64,000 nucleotides of DNA. Origin: Torreya grandis (Eukaryota; Streptophyta; Pinopsida; Cupressales; Taxaceae). A program made the translations under genes and the position numbers. Every line of letters begins with the position of its first letter. Position 1 is the first letter of the stretch. Below the pieces are notes generated by a model. The model had not been told where the DNA came from. It searched no databases and worked only from the letters and a program-made list of their open reading frames with translations. The DNA lies in the NCBI GenBank assembly GCA_037957365.1, contig JARHVA010002125.1:1997001-2061000 (forward strand), given 5' to 3'. Positions 12,012 to 22,600 of this stretch are shown piece after piece.

Positions 12012-13657
12012 AATGAAAGAGATGGATAATTAGGTTGATAAACAAGGATAGAATGAAATAAAACTAGGTTGACCAGGTCAACCTAGTGTAAAAATAGGAC
12101 CTATAGACTATACTAGGTCAATTAGGTCAACCTAGTGTAATGAACAAGGGTAGAAAATAGGGTTTGAGATAACATTAGGTTGACCAGATCGACCTAGTAC
12201 AAAAAATAGGGAAAGATAAAAGGATTAATAGTAAGATAGGGAATAAAATAAGATATTTTATAACTAATCCAAGAAAGTGAATGCTGAAAGTAAGCAAAAA
12301 ATCAATTGAATTGATGTTAGTCAATATAATTAAAGCACACAAAGCAAAAATCTTGCAATAATATTGGCTAGTGAAAGTTCTTGTGCACACAATTGAGCAA
12401 AGAGAAAACAAACAATTTGAAAATTAAAACTAATTAATTGGTCAATCTAGAATGCTAGATTATTTAAGAATGATTTTAAATGATATAAAATTAGCTATAA
12501 ATAAGGTACTAAATAGTAATCTATGGATGGTTTTAGGTGAGTTTAGGATGAAAGGGACTATAGTGGAAATGATATAGGCTTGGTATTGGGGCCTATTCCC
12601 TCACTTCACACATCATAATGATAATAGTGTCAGGTGCTTAGCTAAAATATACCATTAACCATGATTTATACTTAACCAGAGTATCAAGTCAACTTCCCCC
12701 TTGATGATGAAATCTAAGTAGGTTGGCTTGGGTAGTCAAATGTTTAAAATTATTTTTGATGTTTAAGTGATTTGGCTGTGTGTGGAAAAAAATAGAAATA
12801 GTGTAACGAAGTGGTTAATTAAAAGCCTCCTAATTATACTATGTGAACTATTCTAAGCATGCAAATAGCTAAAATAAAAGATGTGATTAACATATAAGGT
12901 GAATTCTAACTTTGAAACAAGGTATAGTGAAAACACTATATGCACAACAAACAAAACTAGGTTGAGAGTGTCAAGCTGGCACTATTGAAAATAAGGTCTA
13001 GAAAACCTACTAGGCTAACCAGGTTGACTTAGTTGTTTTAGATAATAAACAAGACATAAAACTAGGTCAACTAGGTTGATCTAGTTGGCTATGAAGAGGT
13101 AGTTTTGAAGGATACAAACTTGAAAGGAAAATATAAAAATAGAGAAACACAGAGTAATATAAACTCACCTTGATGGTTTATAGATAGAATTTTTTGATTA
13201 AAAACTTGTCAACTAGGTCAAGATAGTTGATAAACCAATACAAAAATCTATTGAAAAAGTGTTGAAAATGTACTAGGTTGACCTGATCAACCTAGTTGGC
13301 TAGACTGGAAGTCTAGAAATGTACTAGGTTGAGCTGGTCGACCTAGTAGGATGCTCTAAAAGTCTAAAAACTAGAATTTATATTGGGTCAAGCTGATTGA
13401 TTAGGCTATATAAAAACTAGTTTAAAGTGACTAAAAATACACTAGGTCGATTGGGTTGACCTAGTAGGTTAAACTGGTATTCCAAAAAAGTGATAAAAAC
13501 CTATATTGGGTAAAGTTGCTTGATCTAATTGCCTGTTCCTATGCATAAAAAAAAAATTGGGTTGATATAATCAAACTAGTCTGTCAAAATATATGATATA
13601 AATGATGACAAGTAACAAAATAAATGAAATAAAAGTGAACAAATCCAACAAGGATTT
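12012..13657 (-). other. Element A leader with palindromic repeats
   Basis: About 1.6 kb between primer-binding site and gag without coding potential. It carries many copies of an imperfect 25-bp palindrome: left arm ACTAGGTYRACC, one spacer base, right arm GGTYRACCTAGT. A perfect example is 12063-12087. Others lie near 12113-12137, 12174-12198, 13010-13035, 13270-13295, 13323-13348 and 13440-13465. The part around 12600-12760 is conserved in reverse complement at about 57355-57470 of element B. The position is that of a retroelement packaging or dimerisation region; such a role is inference only. Confidence 0.75.
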
Positions 13658-13677
13658 GATTAATGTCAGGTTCACTA
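13658..13677 (-). promoter_or_regulatory. Element A primer-binding site
   Basis: Three bases inside the 5' LTR the element reads TAGTGAACCTGACATTAATC. Element B has the same site with one change, and element F reads TGGTGACTCGATGTGAATC, so the original probably began TGG as required for pairing with the CCA end of a tRNA. I cannot assign the tRNA; it is not the initiator-Met site TGGTATCAGAGC. Confidence 0.6.
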
Positions 13678-13680
13678 TAA

Positions 13681-14881
13681 TGTATGCAATTGAAATTGCA
13701 CAATGTACATGAATTAATCTTGGATTGGATAAGATAGAACACACCTACACTTCTGATTAGGGATACACTTGTTAAGTAGAAGCATGATCAAATGGGGATC
13801 CACTAGACCTGATTAGGGGATCACTTGTATCATTTCTCATAACACATCATGATAAGAAGGGTTCCAAAGCCTACAGTCTAACATAATCTCACAACCCTAA
13901 AAGAGTCCTATGATTTGATATTCACTTATGTAATAAATAAGAAATTAAACTATTCTAATAATAAGAAAGGAAACTAATATAATGTGCACCAAAGCTTGTG
14001 GCACAAAGTGAGGGGTTAGATGCAAAGTAATCAAATATGTATAGGGAACTTCAAATAAATTTATTATGAGTAACACCCTAATACATAGAATATGGAGATT
14101 AATATTATTCAAGCCAACACTTATGCTACTTATATCTACCAAAAGAGAGGAGAACAAAGTTAGAATATACTTACCTGAATGTGAAACCATTGTGATTAAA
14201 TCTCTCCCTTGGCCAACAAGATTTTGTAAGATGTTGTTGTGGTTCATAAGGATCATTTTATTATGCCAAAGCACCCAAGACCTATCCAAAAGACTAGATT
14301 CTCCAAATAAGAAACCTAAACTAAGACTCCTTAAGTAGAATGGTAGAAGAGAAGATTGTGAAGAAGCACGAGTGAATAATAAATATTTATTACATATTCT
14401 TATAATTGACCAAAATGAACTTGTATATATAGGAGTAGCTCACCCAAAAATCATTCGTATATATTGGCTATATTAGGTTGACTAGGTTGACCTAGTACAT
14501 TATCAGGATAATGCTTAAAGTATATGTTAGGTCAGTCAGAAGACAAACAATTCAAAAGAGCTAAAGTGACCCCAAAATACACTAGGTTCACCAGGTCAAC
14601 CTAAATTATTAAACAAGTAAAAAGGGTGTAAAATAAGGAGAAGAAGGATGAAAAGAGGAAAACACTAGAGGAATGTGAAAGGGAAGAGAAATAGCTTAGG
14701 AAAAGATTTTATAAACTAGTTAGATTAGAAATAATGTGGCAATAAGGGACAATAATCCTATGAAGCACCAAAGGTCTGCCTACCCCTTTTTTGGTGCAAT
14801 CAGAGAGATTGAATCACAATGGGTTCCTACAAGATGTAAAGCATCAATATTTAATAAAATTTAAAATATTATGTGTATACA
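13681..14881 (-). repeat. Element A 5' LTR
   Basis: 1201-bp partner of the LTR at 1434-2654. In element orientation it starts TGTATACACATAATATTT at 14881 and ends GCATACA at 13681, giving the canonical TG...CA ends. It carries palindrome copies near 14475-14500 and 14580-14605. The boundary at 14881 is confirmed by the AAAGC duplication outside it and by the resumed reading frame of element C. Confidence 0.93.
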
Positions 14882-14886
14882 AAAGC
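14882..14886. repeat. Right target-site duplication of element A (AAAGC)
   Basis: Pairs with GAAGC at 1429-1433. Removing element A and one duplication rejoins the reading frame of element C in phase. Confidence 0.8.
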
Positions 14887-15350
14887 TATATTTTGATGGT
14901 GCTAGGTGTAAATCAAGTTATAGAGTAGGAGTGGTGTTAATCAATTCCATTGGGAAAGAATACAATACATCTTACAAACTCCAAATCCCATGCACTAACA
15001 ATCTTGTAGAGTATAAAGAACTTATTCTTGGATTACAATTTACAATTAAACATAAGCTCAAGGAAATATAAGTTTTAGTGATTCATAACTGGGAGTTAAT
15101 CAAGTCAAGAGTAAATATCAATACAAGTTGTCCTATATTAAGAAATATAAATTTAGAGTATGGGACTTAATAGAATGTTCTGATGATTTCAACATTATGT
15201 CAATCCCTAAGGAAGAAAACAAGGCTGCTAATGAACTTGATTTAGTTGTAGCCAACCTTATGCCCAATCAACGTTCCAAGTTATACAGCCTTAACATTGA
15301 ATTAGTTCCATGTTCCTTAGTACTAAATAATGTCAAATACTTGTAAATAT
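14882..15350 (+). pseudogene. Element C: RNase H domain placed before the RT, decayed
   Basis: Directly after the resumed protease linker there is an RNase H of the type extra to gypsy elements. The first block KLYFDGARCKSSYRVGVVL (about 14880-14940) has the catalytic Asp in YFDGA. The block PCTNNLVEYKELILGLQF (about 14989-15042) has the Glu of the TNN-x-x-E-Y-x-A-L motif. The third block, normally GDSELV, reads IHNWELI, so its Asp is lost. After a frameshift, 15128-15346 gives VWDLIECSDDFNIMSIPKEENKAANEL, matching the end of the domain. Here the domain lies between protease and RT, unlike A and B where it follows RT. I recall unclassified plant gypsy polyproteins with this order, so it may be a known variant. 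Confidence 0.8.
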
Positions 15351-16560
15351 TTAGTGATGATCAATTGATCATAGACTTCATGACTAACTTAGTAGTATTT
15401 GAATCTCACATCATTTATGAAGCCAATGAAAATAACTTTGATGATGACAAAGTTGAAGGTAAACTTGATGACAAGGTAATTTTTTTGAATGAGAATAAGA
15501 TCCCCAAAGGGATGATAGCCTTAGAGAAATTGTTTGATTCAAATAAACTAGAAGAGAATGCCAAGATTCCCAAAGTATATGGGAAGGACTACAATGCAAT
15601 GGACCTAGGTTCCCAAGGTCAACCTTAGCTAGTGAACATTGGTATAGCCTACATTTTTATTGAAACCAATAGATCCAAAGATTTTTTGACCAAGTATAAG
15701 GATGTAATAGCATGGTCCTATGATGACTTAAAGATATTTTATCCTAGGGTCATAAACCAAACCATACCACTAAAGGAAGCCTGTAAGCCATTTATGCAAA
15801 AATAAAGGCCAGCCAACTCTATCCTAGAATTAATAATATACAAAGAGGTTAAGAAGTTACTAGATGCTAAGATAGTGTTTCCCATTATACACTCTACTTG
15901 GGTAGCTAACCTAGTACTAGTCAAGAAGAAAAATGGTGAAATCAGATTATGCATTGATTTTAGAAATCTAAATAGAGCATTTAAAAAGGATAATTATCCC
16001 CTACCTTCTCTTGACCAAGTAATCCAAATTGTTTCTAGTTTTGCTATGATGTCTTTTCTTAATGGATTTTTAGGATATAATTAGGTGATAGAAAACAAGG
16101 AAGATAAGATGAAGATTGCATTTACCACTAAGTGGGTTACTTTTTCCTACAAGAGAATGCCCTTTGGACTGATAAATATACGTGAAAACTTTCAAAGAGC
16201 AATGGATCATGCATTCCAAGGCCTCATAGGTAAGTGAAATATTATTTACATGGATGACTTGACTATATTTTCAAATAATATGGAAGATCACATCATGCAC
16301 TTGAAATAAGTATTTGAAAGGTGTAGAAGGTATGGAATTTCTCTCAACCCAAAGAATAATTTTTTTTGTGTAGCTGAGGGAATTTTTTTATGACATGTTA
16401 TAACTAAGGAAGGGATATTTATAGATCAAGATAGAGTAATTGAAATATAAAAGATAGAAACCCCTAATATTTGGAAAGAACTAAAGTCTTTCTTTGGTAA
16501 AATCAACTTTGTGAGGAAGTTTATTTCTCATTTTTCAAAAATAGTGAGACCTTTGAATGA
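15351..16560 (+). pseudogene. Element C: linker and reverse transcriptase, decayed
   Basis: A linker at 15365-15628 is open (QLIIDFMTN ... NKIPKGMIALEKLF) and leads into the RT. Recognisable RT blocks in order: KYKDVIAWSYDDLK (about 15688-15730), PLKEACKPFMQK (15768-15801), IFPIIHSTWVANLVLVKK-type block and GEIRLCIDFRNLNRAFKKD (15875-15990), DNYPLPSLDQVIQ, MSFLNGFLGYN, MPFGLINIRENFQRAMDHAF, then the catalytic IIYMDDL near 16240-16260, which is intact, and the thumb ISLNPKNNFF. The Gln expected after GYN is the TAG at 16082-16084. The region otherwise has the full length of a gypsy RT. Confidence 0.9.
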
Positions 16561-17190
16561 CATGTTGAATAAGGATGCTAATATCACTTGGAATGAAGAG
16601 ACCAAAAATACCTTCAAGTAAATCAAAGAAGCAACTGGACAATGCCTTATGCTGATAAATCCAAACTTTACTAAAGACTTTTATCTTTACTATTTTGATT
16701 TTAACCATATAATTGTACCTATCTTAACTCAGAAGATAGATGGATGTGATCATCTTATTGCTTTCATGAGTACTAATTTTAAAAATGTTCAATTTAATTA
16801 TTATATTATTAACAAACAAACATGTACTTTAGCCAAAGTAGTGAAGAAATTTAGGCATTAAATCCTTATAAATAAGGTGCATATAATACTACTAGACCTT
16901 ACCACTAATCTCATGCTTAGTCAATGTAAAATTGGATAAGGAAGAGGTAAGTGGATGTTTTTCTCCAAGAATATGATCCAGAGATGAAGACTATATATTT
17001 GGTAATTTTCCAAGGTTTAATTTAGTTGATTGCTAATACTAATCCCAAACTAAGTGTTATATAGGTAGACTAACAAAATTTTTAACCTAATGATTAGTAT
17101 GATCTTATTATTCATTTGATAATCAATGGTTATTGTCTTATAGGTTTAAGTAGAGAGCAAAAGAGAGCTTCATAGCTCAAAGCAACTCAT
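16561..17190 (+). pseudogene. Element C: gypsy RNase H and connection to integrase, decayed
   Basis: RNase H after the RT. The open part 16649-16861 reads INPNFTKDFYLYYFDFNHII, where the family has FILYTDAS, so the catalytic Asp has moved to Phe-Asp or been lost. It continues DHLIAFMSTNFKNVQFNYYIINKQTCTLAKVVKKFRH, matching the PIAYxSR.L...E..YS..EKE.LA.V.A..K.RHY block. The remainder to about 17190 is heavily interrupted and only recognisable by its position before the integrase. Confidence 0.75.
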
Positions 17191-18380
17191 TTTTTGATCA
17201 AAGATGGAATGCTATATAGGCAAAAATTTGAAGGCATTTACCTAAGCTATTTTTCCAAAGAAGAGGTGGCTGATACCTTGAGCATGTTCCATGAAAAATT
17301 GGGAAGTGGACATCCATTTGGAAGGACTAGAACCCACAATATCCTTACAGCTAGTTGCTACTATCCTATTATCTTCAAGGATGCTCACAAGCATGAGAGA
17401 GAATGCCACTTATGTCAAGCCTTTAACACTAAATATCCCAAGGTAGCCATGCCACTAAAGCCAATAATGATTGATAAACCCTTTGCCCAATGGGGACTAG
17501 ATTTTGTGGGAGTTATTAACCCTAATTCCTCTAATGGTCATAATTATGTTTTGACTACTACTGACTACTACTCTAGATGAACTAAAGTAGTGGCAACTAA
17601 ATAGTGTAGGACTGAAGAGGAGATCAAATTTTTAGAAGAAAACATATGCATAAGGTTTAGGACATCTGTATCTCTGGTCTATGATAATGGATATTCCTTT
17701 GTATCCATTGAGATGACTGAGTGGGCATATGATAAAAATATTATCCTCAAGTTCTCATCAAACCATTCTCATCAAGGTAATGGAGTGTTAGAATAATTAA
17801 ATAAGAACGTGATAAAACCCATAAGGAAGTCTGTAGATGATAAACCAAGAACATGGCACAAACTACTTAAGTATGCCCTCTGGGTAGATAGAATAAGATT
17901 CAAGCAAGCTCTTACGACATCACAATTATTTTTAGTATAAGGTCAAGAACCTATATTCCTTATAACACTCAAGATACCAACCTATAAGTTTATACAAGAG
18001 TACATGGGGGAGGATTAAGAATTTTTAAGTACAAGGTTGTTGGCAATCATACATATGGAAGATGCAAAATAAGAAGCTTTTGCCAATTTCAACAGACACA
18101 AAACCATAGTCAAGAGGTGGATTGACAAATGTTCAAAGATAAAAGTGTTTAGACAAGGATATTTAGTTATTCTTTGGGATAAGGCCTTGGACCAAAATGA
18201 AATCATGGTAAGTTCACATCCTTGTGGATTGGCCCATATCAAATTACTAAAACCCTAGGGGATAACACCTTCAAACTAAAATACATGTAAGGAACATAGT
18301 TTACATTTCCAATCATTGGGAAATACCTAAGTCACTATTTCTCTATTGTCCCACTTGGAGTCTTCATGGAATGAACTATA
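17191..18380 (+). pseudogene. Element C: integrase, decayed
   Basis: The zinc-binding domain is open at 17194-17580: FHEKLGSGHPFGRTRTHNIL followed by HERECHLCQAF gives the H...H...C-x2-C set. The catalytic core follows: KPFAQWGLDFVGVINP with the first Asp kept, TDYYSR, then SLVYDNGYSFVS with the second Asp, and SNHSHQGNGVLE-stop-LNKN with the third acidic residue apparently kept. The C-terminal part (about 17960-18370) carries RHKTIVKRW, a decayed relative of the usual RRxKxxxR block. Stops at about 17578 (TGA for Arg/Trp) and 17602 break the frame. More of the catalytic set survives here than in elements A and D. Confidence 0.85.
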
Positions 18381-21300
18381 AGACTAGTTAGAGTTAGTAT
18401 AGGTATGACTAGATTAGTTTCCTTCTTGTCTTTTCTTTCTTGTCCCTTGCTTGTATATAGTGTTTGTATATATTTGATTGCTTTCTTTGTTTGATTTTTT
18501 CTTGGTGTGTTTTATTTCCTTGATTTGTTCCTTTCTTTTAATAAGTTTGTTCTAGACAACCCTCAACTAAAAATTAATCCAATTTCTCAAAATAAACCTC
18601 ATAGTTTAGGAATACAGGTATGTTTTCTCAGCATTGGTTGATAATAGATTATTGAATTATGAGCTTAATGTTATAGTTTAGATAAACTAGTAAAGAATAA
18701 TAAATAGGTTAATTATTCTTTGAGATTATAAATCTTGTTTTGATCTAAGTTTGGTTCTAATAAATATTTCACATATGGGGTGAAAGATTGGATTTTAGGA
18801 TACACTCATGCTTGCACTTAAAAAACATTAATTGTCTGGGACAAAGTTTACAACCAAAGATGATTGTCTAAAGATCAAACATGTGAACAAATACTAAAAC
18901 TTGGCTAATATAGTTCCCAACCTTTTTTATAAAGTCAAAATATCTAAAAATACAAAAATAAGAGCTTATTACAAAAATCAAAAGGCTTTTTGAGTAAAGG
19001 TGATTTTGGTAATCTCCACTGGGGATATGTATGCCTAGATAACAATGGAGAAAGGCCTTGAGTGGATCCAAAGATATCTCTATTAGGGATATAAATTCTT
19101 GACTAGAAATAGATCAATGCCCAAGCCTTTCATAAGCTAAAGAATGATTCTTAATGAACATCCAACTATGATGTAAATTAATGTCAATGGTTAAGGTCAT
19201 AAGTCTAGAAATTATTCTCTAAATCCTATGGCAATCAGTAAGTGGAATCAAAACACACACATAACATGGATATGTATTTATGTTTGATCCTAATTTCACA
19301 TGTGTAATAATTATTCTAGCCATGAATTGATCTTAATAATGATGCCTAATCAAGTGGAATAATTAGCATAGTTATTAGTCTAAACTAGAGTCTCTGAATT
19401 CTAACATATATCTATGTTTCCCCCAAAAGTCACCATTTGATGAGGTCAACATACCCCCATTTCTAAAAAATGGAGACCCTTGTCTTAAATTGTGTAAATT
19501 TATACTTTAAAATTGAAAATTCACTTGATTAGAGTACAACGAGCATGTTTACATATTGTTTTCATTTGAAGATCATTCACACCTAATTTGGTTGGCATAT
19601 TTATTCATAATTCTAATTTAATATTACCTAAAGTGCTACCATTGGATCTTTATATTTCAGGTTGTAGTGCCAACGAAATCCGTTTATAATGAGCAATCCT
19701 TGGGTTTCATGATTTTTATATCAATTTATCCTTTTACTAACCTTTGGTCTATTAAAAATAAAGCTAAAATCATCTTGAAACCCTCAATCAAATTACCCTA
19801 GCTTAGGTCCCTTTGAATCAAATTGAAACTTGGGAAGAATAATTTATGTGGGAATGATTAATCATGCCATGGGATTAGTTTAATTTTTATCCTAAGGTTT
19901 AGTCATGTTTATTAGCATGACCAAACCTTAGTCTAAATTTTTTTATGTTTGGTCTCTTTATTTTCCCAAGCCCCCTTAGTCCCTTTTATTTCCACATGGT
20001 CTAACTAACTATAGCCCCCCTTTTCCAATGTTCTAAGTCTTATCCTATGAATTTGTGCCAAGTATTTTATTATGTGTGGGGTCCCCTTTATCATGTTTTC
20101 AAACACAAATTAAAGATTTTATCCTAAGGTCTTACTTGTGTTTATTAACATGAAATAAAACCATAGTCCAAAAACTTTATGCTAAGGTCTTTATTTTATG
20201 TAGCCTAACTTAAATATTATTTTCATTTGCAAGATCAATGGTTCATGTTTGATCAGGAGATCGAGATCCAATGGTGTGAGATTAAAGACAAATCCCCAAC
20301 CATAAGATAAAGCTTGAACATCTTTCAAAGATCAATGATACACATTTGCTCAGGTAGGATTGATCTAATGAAAAATATAAAGTCAAAAATTCAATGGAGC
20401 CCAAAGACAATTGAGAAAGTGACAAGTGTCACAATCTCAACTAAAGAACACTAAAAAACTAATGGAATTCAACCTTATAGATCAAGATCCAATGGAACTA
20501 GTTTGATCAGATGAAGATGATCGAACGATGAGTGGAAAACATAAAAAAGTCAAAATACCTAAGGATGAACATAGAGATGACACATGGCATAGCCATGAGC
20601 CATAAATCAAAAATTGATCATATTTCAAAGATTGGTGGTATGTGGATGAGTGTACACATTTCAATCAATAGTCTAAGGAGTAAGAGGCGTAATTAAGTAG
20701 ATCAAGATCGATGGGGTAGGATTGATCAATGCAAATGAGATTAATGGTGTAAGATCAATGCTAATATTTTAACAAATCTTAGAGTGAATGTGGAAGTGAT
20801 AAGTGTTATAACCATGGGGAACATAGCTAGAAGCTAATAGAGTTTGAGTTCTTAGATCGAGATTGATAGTTCGTGTTGATTTGTGTAAGGATGATCAAAT
20901 GGTGTAAGATCAAGGTATAATTTTCAAAAGGCAACGACCATTTTTTAAATATTAATGAGAAAAATGCCACAAAAATGCCACATCAGAGCCATGTAAGTAT
21001 AATATGCCAAGTTGAAGATTTTTTAGACCCAAGAAATGTAAGGGTTTAAGTATGTAATCTAATTAGGATCTATGTCATGAAGCTTGGGCAAGTTCAAATA
21101 GATACCATCATTAAAGCATTGTAAAAACCTTTAGGAAATACTTAGAAAGTACCAAAACCATGATTATACCCTATGCTCATTATAATAAAATCAAGGAAGT
21201 TGAATTATCACTTGTGTAAGGATAATTCAATCCAGAATTGAATTATAGACCACTAGAAAGAAATATAGAGAATCCTAGAACCATGATAGCCTAAAAAGAT

Positions 21301-22600
21301 GTTTCAAGGGAAGATGTGGAACTCTATCTAACTTCAAATATATAAGGGAGGGTTTTTAAAGATATGCAATTTGATGCCATAGCTCTAAATATAGGGGATA
21401 ATAATTGGTCAAGCTTATTTTGGACCATTGAGAACTAGTAACCCATCACAATAAGAGAACATGTCTATGATGAGACTCTACTATAATGATCAAAGGGCAT
21501 CTTGAAATAGAATAAAATTTAGAAGATACTACCATCTTGTCAATATAATAAGATAGATTCAAGCTATATGAGGATGCCATGATTACCTTGTTCAATTCTA
21601 GTTAGTCAGAACTAAATAGGAGGCAATAATTAAGAAAAATTCCATGGTTATAGGCCATGTTGGCTAATAGTAGGCTTAAAGCTGTCAATTTAAATACTTG
21701 ATCAAAACCTTGACCAAGAATCAAGTCCTTAAATTTAGGAGAGTCAACCAAGCCCATTTAAATATGGTTAAGGATATATTAGTGAATAAGATCAAAGCCC
21801 TGAGTAGTTGGTCCAAATAGATGGAGGACATTTCCAAGGACTTCATTAACCTAAGAGATCAAGAAAATGAATTATTCATGAAACTTATCATTGATCTCTA
21901 GCTGACCAATGAATAACATTATATAATATATATCTTACAGGGAAGGCAAAAGATTGCATCACTAAGAGGGTATCCAAGTTACTTTAAAATAGGAATATTA
22001 TTTTTATAGTTGAGCTTGAATACTTTTGAAAAGATAATGTTCTTTAATAAAGTCTTGTGCAACTTGTAAAGCACATTTCCTATAGGTTAGTCATTTAGAA
22101 TGTCTATAGGGTTCTCAAATGATTATAAAAAAATAACTATCCTTAAATTTTGACATGACTAAATATCATACCTCATGAAAGGTCTATATAAAGAGGTGTT
22201 TCCAATTGTAAAAGAGAGAGAGAGTTTTTAGATCCAAAAAAACTATTTTTAAATTTTGAGAAAATTAATATAAGTAAGGAATTATGTAAAGTTTGTCCAC
22301 AATTGCTTGTGTGAATTGTTATCATGGTTTCTCTCTCATCTGTCTAGTTTCATCTTCAACATTGAATGGCTCTTATGAATTTTGAGTGTGCATATTTTAA
22401 TGTAGAGTTATTAATTTGGGATAATGATTGATTAATTGAAAGTTCTTATGTTTACTTCACTTTGTTTGCTCTTTTTTCATCTAGGCTAATGCTATTTGCT
22501 TGCAGGGGTGAAATTCTTAAAGTAAATCTTGTTCTTATTTGTATTTTTTCATTCTTTCTTTAGATGTTTGCCTAATGTGTGGTAGCATTTCAGAATATGA
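18381..22600 (+). other. Element C: probable 3' noncoding region and 3' LTR
   Basis: No coding block is recognised. Position after integrase predicts 3' noncoding sequence, polypurine tract and LTR. A candidate polypurine tract is CACTGGGGATA at about 19017-19027, directly followed by TGTATGCC, which resembles the PPT/LTR junction of element A. A plausible LTR promoter lies at about 22180-22235. The 5' LTR is outside the window, so neither LTR edge can be proved by comparison. The far boundary at about 22600 is a guess. Confidence 0.4.
22180..22240 (+). promoter_or_regulatory. TATA-box-like promoter, possibly in the element C LTR
   Basis: CTATATAAAGAGG is followed at a suitable distance by an AGAGAGAGAG run and a transcribed-leader-like stretch. 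This arrangement is typical of plant LTR promoters. Assignment to element C rests only on position and strand. Confidence 0.4.

Larger units (their letters stand above)
1434..14881 (-). mobile_element. Element A: full-length Ty3/gypsy (Tat-like) LTR retrotransposon, inactive
   Basis: A 13.4-kb element on the minus strand, complete from LTR to LTR and inserted into element C. Reading from right to left it has the 5' LTR (13681-14881), primer-binding site, a 1.6-kb leader with palindromic repeats, gag, protease, a conserved spacer domain, reverse transcriptase, RNase H, a second RNase H, integrase, a 2.4-kb noncoding 3' region, polypurine tract and 3' LTR (1434-2654). The double RNase H placed between RT and integrase points to the Tat group of plant gypsy elements. 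All frames carry stops, and catalytic residues of protease and integrase are changed, so it cannot move by itself. It shares leader, gag and LTR ends with elements B and F. Confidence 0.9.
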
